Part shown: in pieces, positions 1 to 8,167 of the stretch
Layout: every line of letters begins with the position of its first letter
Position numbering within the stretch: the first letter of the stretch is position 1
Assembly (NCBI GenBank): GCA_035452965.1
Contig: DAOTCE010000002.1
Coordinates: 426,790-490,789, forward strand
DNA: 64,000 bases
Direction: 5' to 3'
Origin: Candidatus Paceibacterota bacterium
GTDB lineage: Bacteria; Verrucomicrobiota; Verrucomicrobiia; Limisphaerales; UBA8199
Notes under the pieces: model-generated
What the model saw: only the letters and a program-made list of their open reading frames with translations
What the model was told of the DNA's origin: nothing
Databases searched by the model: none
Position numbers and translations under genes: made by a program

Positions 1-1
1 G

Positions 2-814
2 GCAAGAGGCTCGGAAGGCGGGTTCGAGTTGCAATTGTCCGACGGCAGCACGCTGAACTGTGCTCGTTTGCTGCTGGCGACGGGCGGATGCCGCGTCCCG
101 GCGCTGGGACAGTTGGCGGTGTCACTCGGCCACACCTTGGAGCCCCCCGTGCCGTCGTTGTTCACTTTCCACCTCGAAACACCGTGGATACGGGAGTTGG
201 CCGGGGTATCAGTCGAGGCGGTGGAAGCATCGGTGCCGGGGACGGGATTGCGCGCGCGCGGGGCATTGCTGCTGACGCACTGGGGAGTTAGCGGACCCGC
301 AATTCTCCGTCTGTCGGCGTGGGGGGCGCGAGAGCTGCATGATTGCGGCTATCGGTTCCCGCTTCGAGTGAATTGGCTGCCCCACCTCCCCGCGGAAGCC
401 CTCGCCGGCGGGCTCCAGTCGCGCCGGAATGCCCAACCCGCGCGGCTGGTGGTGAACGCGCCGATAGCACCACTGTCTGCCCGCCTCTGGGAGCGGCTTG
501 TTCGCGCGGCGGGAATTCCGGGCGACACGCGCTGGGCCGATCTCTCCCGCACCGCGCGGCATGCGCTGGTCCAACAACTCCAGCGCACCGAGTTGGCAGT
601 GGCCGGCAAGAGCCTTAACCAGGATGAGTTTGTCACTTGCGGCGGGGTGCGCCTCGGCGAGGTGAACTTCAAGACGATGGAAAGCCGCCTCTGTCCGGGA
701 CTCCACCTTGCGGGCGAGTTGCTGGACATTGACGGCCTGACTGGCGGCTTTAACTTCCAGGCGGCCTGGACCACGGGCTGGCTTGCCGGTCAGGCCCTGG
801 CATCGCCCTCCTGA
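2..814 (+). CDS. HI0933/BaiN-family FAD-dependent oxidoreductase, 5' end missing
   Basis: The frame is open to the left edge of the window, so the N-terminal FAD-binding Rossmann motif lies outside and only about 270 C-terminal codons are seen. The visible part has the features of the HI0933-like (YhiN/BaiN) flavoprotein family: a short ATGG stretch near the start, LLLTHWGVSGPAIL in the middle domain, and a C-terminal block with TCGGVRLGEVN, AGELLDIDGLTGGFN and AAWTTGWLAG, which normally closes the FAD site. The family is cytosolic. Members have been linked to aminoacetone or steroid redox chemistry, but the substrate here cannot be predicted. The next gene is 157 bases downstream on the same strand, with no obvious terminator between them. 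Confidence 0.85.
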   Translation, partial: ARGSEGGFELQLSDGSTLNCARLLLATGGCRVPALGQLAVSLGHTLEPPVPSLFTFHLETPWIRELAGVSVEAVEASVPGTGLRARGALLLTHWGVSGPAILRLSAWGARELHDCGYRFPLRVNWLPHLPAEALAGGLQSRRNAQPARLVVNAPIAPLSARLWERLVRAAGIPGDTRWADLSRTARHALVQQLQRTELAVAGKSLNQDEFVTCGGVRLGEVNFKTMESRLCPGLHLAGELLDIDGLTGGFNFQAAWTTGWLAGQALASPS

Positions 815-971
815 TGGGCTCGCGCAACCGGCTCGAGGGGCGAGCAAGGTCAGGCTGACAACCACGCGTGGGCGTTCGGCGCCAGCACCAGCGGGACGGC
901 CAGCGCCCCGGCATTCGGCGAGGTCTGGACTTCCGGAAGCCCGTTGGTTTTGGCCATATTGAGGGCGTCAG

Positions 972-2864
972 ATGAAACCGATTACACTGCTGATACTCGC
1001 CGCACTGCTGCCGGCGCTGCCGGCTGCGCTCCAGGGCGCCGATGCCGCGCGGCCCAACATCCTGTGGCTTTCCTGTGAGGACACCTCGCCCTGGCTCGGT
1101 TTCTGCGGCGAGAAGTATGCCAGCACCCCAACCCTGGACCGGCTCGCGCGCGGCGGCGTGCATTACAACAACGCCTTCGCCACCGCTCCCGTTTGCTCCC
1201 CGTCGCGCTTTGCGATCATCACCGGCTGTTACGCCACGACCTATGGCACCCAGCGGCTCAGGTCGCGGTTTCCCGTGCCCCACCGGATCGAAGGATTCCC
1301 CGCCTTTCTGCGCCACGCCGGCTATTACTGCTCGAACAACACCAAGACCGATTACAACACCCGGGCGCAAGAGCGCATCATCTCCGCCGCGTGGAACGAA
1401 TGCAGCGGTCGGGCCCACTGGCGCAACCGCAAGCCGGGCCAGCCCTTTTTCGCCGTGTTCAACCTGACGGAGACGCACCAGGGGCAGGTCTTTGAGAGTG
1501 CGCCGCCCAAACTCGCGGCGTCCCAGCGGCACGACCCGTCGCGGGCGCCCTTGCCGCCGTACTACCCGGACACACCGACGGCGCGCCGCACCATCGCGCG
1601 GGTGCATGATTGTATCAGCGCGATGGACCAACACGCCGGCGAAATCCTGGCCGAACTGGAGCGCGACGGGCTTCGGGACGATACGATCGTCTTTTTCTGG
1701 CCCGATCACGGCCAGGGCATCCCGCGTGGCAAACGCACCCTGTGGGACACGGGCCTGAAGATCCCGCTGGTGGTGTATTTCCCGGAGAAGTACCTCCACC
1801 TCGCCCCCGCCGCAGCGGGGAGCGTCTGTGACCGGATGGTGAGTTTGGTAGACCTTGGCCCGACCCTGCTCAGCTTGCTCGAACTGCCGATCCCGGCGCA
1901 CATGCAAGGGCGCGCCTTTCTCGGCAAGGCCTCGGCCGCGCCACGCGAATACGTCTTTGGCGCGCGCGACCGGGTGGACGAGGCGCTGGAACTCTGCCGG
2001 TCAATTCGCGACCCGCGCTACCTCTACCTGCGCAGTTACATGCCCCACCTGTCGTGGAACCAGCCCGAGGCTTACTCCGACCAGCTCGCACTGCGCCGCG
2101 AGATCACCCGCCTGGCGGCGGAGGGCAAACTCAACGCGCCGCAGCTCACTTACGCCGGACCGTGCAAGCCGGTCGAAGCGCTCTACGACAGCGAGAAGGA
2201 CCCCTGGCAGATACGCAACCTCGCCGACGATCCGGCTTCGCGGCCCGTGCTGGAACGGATGCGCAAGGCGTTGCGCGACTGGCAGATTGAGACGCGCGAT
2301 TTGGGTTTCATCCATGAATGGCAGGCGGAGATGATGTGCGCCGCCGGGCTGCCCATGAGCAAAGCCGCGCATTCGGACAAAGATTACCCTTTGGAGCGAG
2401 TGCTGGACACGGCGGATCGTGTTGGCCGTCCGGGGCAGGCCTCGGAGTTCATCCGCCGGTTGTCCGATGCTGATCCCACCGTGCGTTACTGGGCTGCTAA
2501 CGGATTGCGCTCGGCGGGCCGGGAAGCGGCCGCGGGCAAGGATGCCTTGCGCAAGGCTCTGGCGGACGAGTCCGTGCCGGTCCGCGTGGAAGCGGCCGGT
2601 GTCTTGGTGGCGCAGTTCTCGGACGGTGAGGCGCTCCAGGTGCTGACGAAACTGCTTCAGGACCCCAGCTACATCGCGGCGACGCATGCCGCGCGCACCC
2701 TGGAGCTCCTCGGCGAGAAAGCGCGGCCAGCCGTGCCGGCCATGCTAGAAGCGTTGGCCGCCAATCCACAGGCTTATGTTCGCAACAGCCTGAGCGAAGG
2801 GTTGCGCGCTCTCGGCCTGGAGGTGGACTCCGGGAATCGGCCCGGCAAGAAGAAAGGGCGCTAG
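972..2864 (+). CDS. Secreted sulfatase with C-terminal HEAT repeats
   Basis: This 630-residue protein starts with a signal peptide (hydrophobic ITLLILAALLPALPAAL). A sulfatase domain follows: metal-binding motif NILWLSCEDTSPW, then the formylglycine signature CSPSR with the catalytic Cys at about residue 75, and FFWPDHGQGIPRGKRTLWD later. Residues about 490-620 form HEAT/PBS-like helical repeats (DADPTVRYWAANGLRSAG, then ADESVPVRVEAAGVLVAQ), an architecture common in planctomycete and verrucomicrobial sulfatases. The Cys needs a formylglycine-generating enzyme, which is not in this window. The likely role is periplasmic desulfation of a sulfated glycan, aryl or sugar substrate. The next gene, an esterase, begins 74 bases downstream, and the two may be co-transcribed for polysaccharide breakdown. 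Confidence 0.9.
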   Translation: MKPITLLILAALLPALPAALQGADAARPNILWLSCEDTSPWLGFCGEKYASTPTLDRLARGGVHYNNAFATAPVCSPSRFAIITGCYATTYGTQRLRSRFPVPHRIEGFPAFLRHAGYYCSNNTKTDYNTRAQERIISAAWNECSGRAHWRNRKPGQPFFAVFNLTETHQGQVFESAPPKLAASQRHDPSRAPLPPYYPDTPTARRTIARVHDCISAMDQHAGEILAELERDGLRDDTIVFFWPDHGQGIPRGKRTLWDTGLKIPLVVYFPEKYLHLAPAAAGSVCDRMVSLVDLGPTLLSLLELPIPAHMQGRAFLGKASAAPREYVFGARDRVDEALELCRSIRDPRYLYLRSYMPHLSWNQPEAYSDQLALRREITRLAAEGKLNAPQLTYAGPCKPVEALYDSEKDPWQIRNLADDPASRPVLERMRKALRDWQIETRDLGFIHEWQAEMMCAAGLPMSKAAHSDKDYPLERVLDTADRVGRPGQASEFIRRLSDADPTVRYWAANGLRSAGREAAAGKDALRKALADESVPVRVEAAGVLVAQFSDGEALQVLTKLLQDPSYIAATHAARTLELLGEKARPAVPAMLEALAANPQAYVRNSLSEGLRALGLEVDSGNRPGKKKGR

Positions 2865-2938
2865 TCGAAGGGACCGGCAACCAGAGGGTGCCTAAAGAAA
2901 TGTTTGCGATCGTCCGCTGTCCAAAACACTCTTGCGCC

Positions 2939-4909
2939 ATGAAGCTGTTGTTTTGTCCGGCAGTTATCCTGCTTGTTGCCTTCACGCTGCCAGCCGCTGT
3001 TTCAACCCCGCCGTCGGTTGCGGACCGGGCCTCCCGGAATGACCAGGCGTTATCGGATTACTTCCACGCCGAAACGGCGGCGCTTGCCCAGCGCTGCCTG
3101 GCCGACATCCGTTCCCTCAAAGACTGGGAGGCGCGGCGCGGCGAATACCGGCGGCAGTTGGCGGAGATGCTGGGCCTTTGGCCCGCGCTGGAGCGGACGG
3201 ACTTGAACCCGGTTATCACCGGAAAACTGGAGCAAGCCGACTTCACGGTGGAGAAGCTCCATTTTCAGGCGCTGCCGAAACTGTATGTCACGGCCAACCT
3301 GTATCTGCCGAAGAAGCTGGACGCGCCCGCGCCGGGAATTCTCTACGCTTGCGGCCACAGCCGGTCGTTCACAAACGGGGCAAGCTGTGGCAACAAGACG
3401 GGCTACCAGCACCACGGCGCCTGGTTTGCCCGCAATGGCTACGTCTGCCTGTTGATTGACACGGTGCAGTTGGGCGAAATCCAGGGCTGCCATCGCGGCA
3501 CCTACAGCGATGGGCGGTGGTGGTGGAATTCGCGCGGCTACACGCCAGCCGGCATCGAGGCCTGGTTCGGCATTCGGGCGCTGGATTACCTCTGCTCCCG
3601 GCCGGAGGTGGACAAGGAGCGTCTCGGCATGACGGGGCGCTCGGGCGGCGGGGCTTACACCTGGACCGTCGCGGCGCTGGATGACCGCGTCAAGGTCGCC
3701 GCGCCCATCGCGGGGATCACTGACCTGCGCAATCAGGTCGTGGACGGCTGCGTCGAGGGACATTGCGATTGCATGTTCCACGTGAACACTTACCGGTGGG
3801 ACCTGCCTCAAGTGGCGGCCCTGATCGCGCCGCGCCCGTTGTTGATCGGGAATTCGGACAAGGACAAGATCTTCCCGCTGGACGGCGTGGTGCGGGTTCA
3901 CCAGCAGACCCGGCGCATCTACGATCTCTACAACCAGCCCAACCATCTTGGCTTGCTCATCACCGAGGGCCCGCACGAGGACACGCAGGACCTGCAGGTG
4001 CCGGTCTTCCGCTGGTTCAACCGGTTTCTCAAAGGCCAGGACCCGCTCATCGAGATGGCCGCCACGAAGTGCTTCACGCCGGACCAGCTCCGGGTCTTTG
4101 ACAAGCTGCCCGCGGACGAGGTGAACACCAGGGTGGACGAAATCTTTGTGCCGAAGGCGGCGCCGCTTCGCCCGGCAGCGAGCAAGGCGCAAGCCGGCCA
4201 ACAGCGAGCCGATTATGTCGAGGCGCTGCGCGGGAAGGTGTTCGGCGGCTGGCCGGCCGAGCGCAGCGCGATCAATCCGCAGTTGGAGGATCTATCCGGC
4301 AGCGGCGGTCTCCGCGTTCGGGCCTGCCGGTTGAACATCCAGACCGGGGTGAGCCCTTGGCTCTGGACGTTGCAGGACCCCAAGGTGAAGCGGCCAGAAA
4401 AGGTCTTGCTAACGGTGCTGGATGCGGAGGGTTGGACCAATTCACCGGCCAGGTGGCTCTGGCTGGGCGGCGGGACGCCCGAGGCACAGGCGAGTTTGCG
4501 GCGGGAAATGCAGGCCGGGAAACTGGCGCTGGCGTTCTTTGCGCCGCGCGAAGTCGAGCCCGCGCGGTGGCAAGCCGAAAAGAAGCGGGCCAACCAGGTG
4601 CGGCGCCGCTACATGCTCCTGGGGCAGACGCTCGACGGCATGAGGGTGTGGGACATCCAGTGCGCGGCACGGGCGCTCAAGGCGCTGCCCGAGTTCAAGC
4701 AGACCCCGCTCTGCCTTCGAGCGAACAAACAGATGGGAGTAAACGCGGCTTACGCGGCTTTATTCGAGCCGGGGATTGAGAAGCTGGAGCTGAAAGAGCT
4801 GCCGGCCTCGCAGAACGAGGGGCCGGATTATCTCAATGTGCTGAAGGTGGGCGACCTCCCGCAGGTGCTGGAATTGTTGGGCAAACGGGCGGATGCGGGA
4901 CACCCATGA
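2939..4909 (+). CDS. Secreted alpha/beta hydrolase, acetyl xylan esterase-like
   Basis: The 656-residue product begins with a good signal peptide (MKLLFCPAVILLVAFTLPAA). For that reason the ATG at 2939 is preferred over the in-frame GTG at 2888, which would put 17 polar residues in front. The catalytic domain resembles the acetyl-xylan-esterase / prolyl-oligopeptidase-like families: PGILYACGHS, the nucleophile elbow TGRSGGGAY with Ser near residue 235, RPLLIGNSDKDKIFPLDG carrying the probable acid, and GPHEDTQ carrying the probable His. The C-terminal 250 residues (after FNRFLKGQDP) form an extra domain that I do not recognise. The role is probably removal of acyl groups from plant-type polysaccharides, fitting the sulfatase upstream. 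The substrate is inferred. Confidence 0.82.
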   Translation: MKLLFCPAVILLVAFTLPAAVSTPPSVADRASRNDQALSDYFHAETAALAQRCLADIRSLKDWEARRGEYRRQLAEMLGLWPALERTDLNPVITGKLEQADFTVEKLHFQALPKLYVTANLYLPKKLDAPAPGILYACGHSRSFTNGASCGNKTGYQHHGAWFARNGYVCLLIDTVQLGEIQGCHRGTYSDGRWWWNSRGYTPAGIEAWFGIRALDYLCSRPEVDKERLGMTGRSGGGAYTWTVAALDDRVKVAAPIAGITDLRNQVVDGCVEGHCDCMFHVNTYRWDLPQVAALIAPRPLLIGNSDKDKIFPLDGVVRVHQQTRRIYDLYNQPNHLGLLITEGPHEDTQDLQVPVFRWFNRFLKGQDPLIEMAATKCFTPDQLRVFDKLPADEVNTRVDEIFVPKAAPLRPAASKAQAGQQRADYVEALRGKVFGGWPAERSAINPQLEDLSGSGGLRVRACRLNIQTGVSPWLWTLQDPKVKRPEKVLLTVLDAEGWTNSPARWLWLGGGTPEAQASLRREMQAGKLALAFFAPREVEPARWQAEKKRANQVRRRYMLLGQTLDGMRVWDIQCAARALKALPEFKQTPLCLRANKQMGVNAAYAALFEPGIEKLELKELPASQNEGPDYLNVLKVGDLPQVLELLGKRADAGHP

Positions 4910-4961
4910 TGATCCCTGGGAGACCCCCTCGGCAAGGCGGCTTCTTGTTTGAAACGGGGGC

Positions 4962-4990
4962 TTGACGAACCGTGGATCGTTTACTAGATT
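4962..4990 (+). promoter_or_regulatory. Sigma-70-type promoter of the ilvB leader
   Basis: TTGACG (4962-4967) and TAGATT (4985-4990) are separated by exactly 17 bases, a near-consensus -35/-10 pair. The expected transcription start, about seven bases downstream, falls at 4997-4998, which is the A of the leader-peptide ATG. The leader mRNA is therefore predicted to have no 5' untranslated region. Confidence 0.65.
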
Positions 4991-4997
4991 TGCCGCA

Positions 4998-5075
4998 ATG
5001 TTAATGAACATTCGACAAGTTGCTTTGGTTTTGGTCGTCGTAGTCGGCGACGCCGTAGGCGCTTGTCGAAGGTAA
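4998..5075 (+). CDS. Branched-chain amino acid leader peptide of the ilvB attenuator
   Basis: This is a 25-codon reading frame, ATG to TAA, too short for ordinary gene calling. Its product contains the run QVALVLVVVVGDAV: seven Val, three Leu and one Ile in 25 residues, with four consecutive Val codons at 5034-5045. These are the end products of the pathway started by the downstream acetolactate synthase, as in the known enterobacterial ilvB leader. No Shine-Dalgarno sequence is seen, and the predicted transcription start coincides with the ATG, so translation is probably leaderless. The last codons overlap the 5' strand of the antiterminator, and the stop codon sits in its loop. The peptide is expected to act only as a sensor of charged Val/Leu/Ile tRNA. 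Confidence 0.82.
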   Translation: MLMNIRQVALVLVVVVGDAVGACRR

Positions 5076-5125
5076 GTTGAGTTTCGACAAGAACCCACGG
5101 CTGGCAGACGGTCGTGGGTTTTTTT
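5011..5125 (+). promoter_or_regulatory. Transcription attenuator controlling ilvB
   Basis: Four pairing segments can be drawn by hand. Segment 1 is TTCGACAAG at 5011-5019, inside the leader ORF. Segment 2 runs from 5052 to 5070 and ends in CTTGTCGAA. Segment 3 runs from 5083 to 5101 and begins with a second TTCGACAAG. Segment 4 is CGTGGGTT at 5113-5120. Segments 1 and 2 pair over nine bases. Segments 2 and 3 pair over nine bases, then two mismatches, then GCCGTAGG against CCCACGGC with one mismatch. Segments 3 and 4 form the terminator. Pairing 2:3 uses the terminator's 5' arm, so the two states exclude each other. A ribosome stalled on the Val codons would mask segment 1 and favour 2:3 (read-through). 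A ribosome at the stop codon would mask segment 2 and favour termination. Confidence 0.8.
5092..5125 (+). terminator. Intrinsic terminator of the ilvB attenuator
   Basis: AACCCACG (5092-5099) pairs with CGTGGGTT (5113-5120). The stem can be lengthened inward by four more pairs including wobbles, leaving a five-base loop. It is followed by an unbroken T run to 5125. It lies 40 bases before the ilvB start codon, on the leader transcript. Confidence 0.85.
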
Positions 5126-5165
5126 ATGCACCTGCGGCTGCCAGCCCCAACCGCAAACAACATAT

Positions 5166-7037
5166 ATGAGCAAGACAACTGAACAGACTAAGAAAGCGCC
5201 GGCCGCCAAAAGCGCGGAGCTCGGCCCCACGATGGCCGGCAGCGAAATCCTCGTGGCCTGCCTCGAACGCGAGGGGGTGGATACCATCTTCGCCTATCCC
5301 GGCGGCGCCAGCATGGAAATCCACCAGGCCCTGACGCGCTCAAAGAAGATTCGCACCGTCCTGCCGCGCCATGAACAGGGCGGCGCCTTCGCCGCGGGCG
5401 GCTACGGGCGTGCCACCGGGCGGGCGGGCGTGTGCATGGCTACCAGCGGCCCGGGCGCGACCAACCTCGTCTCGGGCATCGCGGACGCGTACATGGATTC
5501 CGTCCCGCTGATTGCCATCACCGGACAGGTGGCGCAGGCCATGATCGGCAAGGGCGCGTTCCAGGAGACCGACATTTACGGCATGACGCTGCCGGTGGTG
5601 AAGCACAGCTACCTGATCACCAACATCAACGATATCCCGCGCATCATCAAGGAAGCGTTCCTCATCGCGCAGACCGGCCGGCCGGGCCCGGTGTTGATTG
5701 ACTTGCCGAAGAACGTGCAGCAGGCGCGCACGCAGCCGGTCTTCCCCCGGCAGGTCAACTTCCGCGGTTATCAGAAAGACCGGCGGGCGAGCGACCTGGA
5801 ACTCAACGAAATCATCGGGCTGCTCGAGAAGTCCGACCGGCCGGTGCTCTACGTGGGCGGCGGCATCATCACCGCCAACGCGAGCGAGGAATTGCGGCGG
5901 TTCGCCGAGGCGGCGCAGATCCCGGTCACCTCGACCATCATGGGCTGCGGCGCATTTCCGGAGACGCATCCGCTGTCGCTGCGCTGGCTGGGCATGCACG
6001 GCGCGGCCTTCGCCAATTGGGCCGTCAACGGGGAGTTCGAGTCCCGCAAGAGCGCCAATGACCCGATGAAGCAGGTGGCGCCCGGCGCCGACCTGCTGTT
6101 GGCCTTTGGGGTGCGCTTCGACGACCGCGTGACGGGCAAGGTGGATAAGTTCTGCGAGAAAGGGACCATCGTTCACATAGACATTGATCCGTCCGAGATC
6201 AACAAGAACCGGCGGGTCCATCTGCCGATCATCAGTGATATTAAGTTCGCGCTGGGCCGCCTCGCTCAGATGATTAAAGAGCGGCCCTTGCAGAAGAAGT
6301 TCACGACCTGGCACAAGCGGATCGAGGCCTGGAAGGCCAAGGCGCCGTTCGGTTACACGGTGACCGAGGAGGTGATGAAGTCGCAGCACATGCGCGACCA
6401 TCTCAAGGGCCGGGAAAGCGAGGTCATCCTGCCGCAGATGGCGATCGAGATGCTCTACGAACTGTCCAAAGGCGAGGCCATCATCACCACCGGCGTGGGC
6501 CAGCACCAGATGTGGGCCGCGCAGTATTACAAGTTCAAGTACCCGCGCCAGCTTCTGACCAGCGCGGGCCTGGGCGCAATGGGCTACGGCTACCCGGCGG
6601 CGCTGGGGGCCAAGGTGGCATTCCCCGACCGGGAAGTCGTGGATATTGACGGCGACGGCTCGTTCCTCATGAACATCCAGGAACTGGCGACCGCCCATAT
6701 TGAGAAGATCGCCGCCAAGGCTATCATTCTGAACAACCAGCACCTTGGGATGGTGATGCAGTGGGAAGACCGGTTCTACGCCGGCAACCGCGGCAATACC
6801 TATCTCGGCGACCCGGAGAACCGCAAACTGATCTATCCCGATTACACCGCTGTCTGCACCAGTTTCAACGTGAAGTGTGAGCGGGTCATGTACAAGCAGG
6901 ACCTCCGGGCGGCGATGCAGCGCATGTTGGATGCGAAAGAGCCGTATGTGCTGGACATCATCGTGCCCTACACCGAGCACGTGCTGCCGTTCATCCCGGC
7001 CGGCCGCACCGTCGCCGACATGATCTGGCAGGCGTAG
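5166..7037 (+). CDS. ilvB: Acetolactate synthase, catalytic (large) subunit
   Basis: This 623-residue protein is a TPP-dependent acetohydroxyacid synthase. It condenses pyruvate with pyruvate or 2-oxobutyrate in the first step of Val, Leu and Ile synthesis in the cytosol. The N-terminal TPP domain has FAYPGGASMEIH with the LPRHEQGGAFAAGGYGRATG glutamate motif, then TSGPGATNLVSGIADA. The middle domain has the GVRFDDRVTGK motif. The C-terminal TPP motif is DGDGSFLMN followed by ILNNQHLGMVMQWEDRFY. The ATG at 5166 follows the attenuator directly. The regulatory small subunit (ilvN) and ilvC are not next to it, because the next gene is on the opposite strand. Some spacing between domains is longer than in Escherichia coli, with a roughly 20-residue polar N-terminal extension. 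Confidence 0.95.
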   Translation: MSKTTEQTKKAPAAKSAELGPTMAGSEILVACLEREGVDTIFAYPGGASMEIHQALTRSKKIRTVLPRHEQGGAFAAGGYGRATGRAGVCMATSGPGATNLVSGIADAYMDSVPLIAITGQVAQAMIGKGAFQETDIYGMTLPVVKHSYLITNINDIPRIIKEAFLIAQTGRPGPVLIDLPKNVQQARTQPVFPRQVNFRGYQKDRRASDLELNEIIGLLEKSDRPVLYVGGGIITANASEELRRFAEAAQIPVTSTIMGCGAFPETHPLSLRWLGMHGAAFANWAVNGEFESRKSANDPMKQVAPGADLLLAFGVRFDDRVTGKVDKFCEKGTIVHIDIDPSEINKNRRVHLPIISDIKFALGRLAQMIKERPLQKKFTTWHKRIEAWKAKAPFGYTVTEEVMKSQHMRDHLKGRESEVILPQMAIEMLYELSKGEAIITTGVGQHQMWAAQYYKFKYPRQLLTSAGLGAMGYGYPAALGAKVAFPDREVVDIDGDGSFLMNIQELATAHIEKIAAKAIILNNQHLGMVMQWEDRFYAGNRGNTYLGDPENRKLIYPDYTAVCTSFNVKCERVMYKQDLRAAMQRMLDAKEPYVLDIIVPYTEHVLPFIPAGRTVADMIWQA

Positions 7038-7042
7038 CCACC

Positions 7043-7074
7043 CGTAGCGTCAGGCAGCGATGCCTGACGCTACG
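7043..7074. repeat. GTAGCG-CAGGCA palindrome between convergent ilvB and lpxD
   Basis: CGTAGCGTCAGGCA (7043-7056), a four-base loop GCGA, then the exact reverse complement TGCCTGACGCTACG (7061-7074). The hairpin sits between the ilvB stop and the lpxD stop, overlapping the last lpxD codons, so it can terminate both. A relative with the same core occurs at 61899-61927, so it is probably a dispersed REP-like palindrome rather than a one-off terminator. Confidence 0.7.
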
Positions 7075-8098
7075 CCGCTGGTTCCTCTTTGGCCGCGAGC
7101 TTCTTCTCCAGCTCCTTGACGCGGCGCATCAGCTCGGGCAGTTGCTGCAGGGCGATCATCTGCCGCTTGGCCTGCCGGTCGGGCTGGGCGGGTGTCCAAA
7201 TCCACTTCTCGCCGTCCGGGATGTTGTTCATGACCCCGGACTGGGCGGCGACGGAGACGCGGTTGCCAATCTTGAGGTGTCCGGCCAGACCCACCTGGCC
7301 GCCGAGCACAACGTAATTGCCCAGCTTCGTGCTGCCCGCGATGCCCGCCTGCGACACGATGATGCAATGCTCGCCGAGCGTCACGTTGTGGGCGATTTGG
7401 ACGAGGTTATCCACTTTGGTTCCCTTGCCGATAATGGTCGGCCCGAGCGCGCCGCGATCCACCGTTACATTGGCTCCCAGCTCCACGTCGTCGCAAATGA
7501 TGACGTTGCCGATTTGCGGCACCTTGCGATGGACGCCGTTGTCCAGCACATAGCCGAATCCGTCCGCGCCGACGACGGTGCCGGAGTGGATGCGCACACG
7601 CCGGCCGATCTGCGTGTCCGGATACAGCGTGACATTGGGGAAAAGCCGGGTGTCTTCCTCAAGCTGGCAGCGGGCGCCGACGTGATTGGCCCCCTCCAGG
7701 ACGCAGCGCGGGCCAATCCGCACCTGCTCGCCGAGCACACAATACGGGCCAATATGGACGGTCGAATCAATCTGGGCGCTCGCTGGAACAATCGCCGTGG
7801 GATGAATGCCGGCAGGGAAGGCCGGCTCCGGGAAAAACAGCGGGAGCACCTTGGCAAAGGCAATGCGAGCGCTGGGCACGCGGATGAGCGTCTTGCGGCT
7901 GGAGGTCTGGGATCCATCGACAATGATGACCGAGGCGGCGCTTTGCTCGGCCCGGGCAAAATAATTCTCGTTCTCGGCAAAGGTCAGGTCGCCCGGCTGG
8001 GCGCGGTCGGCGGGCGCGAATCCCTTCAGTGTCAGGGAGCCGTCGCCGGCCAGTTCACCTTCGAGGAGTTTGGCAATATCAGCGGCAGTGTACGGCAT
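7070..8098 (-). CDS. lpxD: UDP-3-O-acylglucosamine N-acyltransferase LpxD
   Basis: The protein has 342 residues, the usual LpxD length. The N-terminal uridine-binding domain (ADIAKLLEGELAGDG, LTFAENENYFARAEQS) is followed by a left-handed beta-helix of hexapeptide repeats (IGPYCVLGEQVRIGPRCVLE, then IHSGTVVGADGFGYV). The catalytic His is in VQIAHNVTLGEHC. A C-terminal helix carries LPELMRRVKELEKKLAAKEE. It adds the N-linked 3-hydroxyacyl chain in lipid A synthesis, acting in the cytosol at the inner membrane, so the cell should make lipid A. It is transcribed away from the oxidoreductase at 8168 from a shared 69-base divergent promoter region, and its 3' end meets the palindrome after ilvB. 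Confidence 0.95.
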   Translation of the reverse strand: MPYTAADIAKLLEGELAGDGSLTLKGFAPADRAQPGDLTFAENENYFARAEQSAASVIIVDGSQTSSRKTLIRVPSARIAFAKVLPLFFPEPAFPAGIHPTAIVPASAQIDSTVHIGPYCVLGEQVRIGPRCVLEGANHVGARCQLEEDTRLFPNVTLYPDTQIGRRVRIHSGTVVGADGFGYVLDNGVHRKVPQIGNVIICDDVELGANVTVDRGALGPTIIGKGTKVDNLVQIAHNVTLGEHCIIVSQAGIAGSTKLGNYVVLGGQVGLAGHLKIGNRVSVAAQSGVMNNIPDGEKWIWTPAQPDRQAKRQMIALQQLPELMRRVKELEKKLAAKEEPAA

Positions 8099-8104
8099 AG
8101 GCTG

Positions 8105-8133
8105 TTGACTTGGACAACGCGGGCCACTATAAA
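8105..8133 (+). promoter_or_regulatory. Promoter of the 8168 oxidoreductase gene
   Basis: TTGACT (8105-8110), a 17-base spacer and TATAAA (8128-8133) form a near-perfect sigma-70 promoter. The predicted start is near 8140, about 28 bases before the ATG. Confidence 0.7.
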
Positions 8134-8153
8134 GGCCGCGGCAGCTAATTCAA
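8126..8153 (-). promoter_or_regulatory. Divergent promoter of lpxD
   Basis: On the minus strand, TTGAAT (8153-8148), a 16-base spacer and TATAGT (8131-8126) precede lpxD. The two -10 boxes overlap almost completely around the same ACTATAAA, so the two promoters cannot both be occupied by polymerase at once. Confidence 0.5.
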
Positions 8154-8167
8154 CCCCAACTTTGAAT

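Noticed and set aside
847..957. A 36-codon frame on the minus strand between the flavoprotein and the first sulfatase
   Set aside because: It has an ATG and stop but no ribosome binding site, promoter or recognisable motif; chance is likely.
5340..6980. A 546-codon open frame on the minus strand opposite ilvB
   Set aside because: Pure shadow of ilvB, rich in His/Arg/Leu with no motif. The ilvB frame has complete TPP and FAD-domain signatures.
7142..8167. N-terminal extension of the 8168 oxidoreductase through the lpxD region
   Set aside because: The extension is antisense to lpxD, while a near-consensus promoter and a family-like start lie at 8105-8170.
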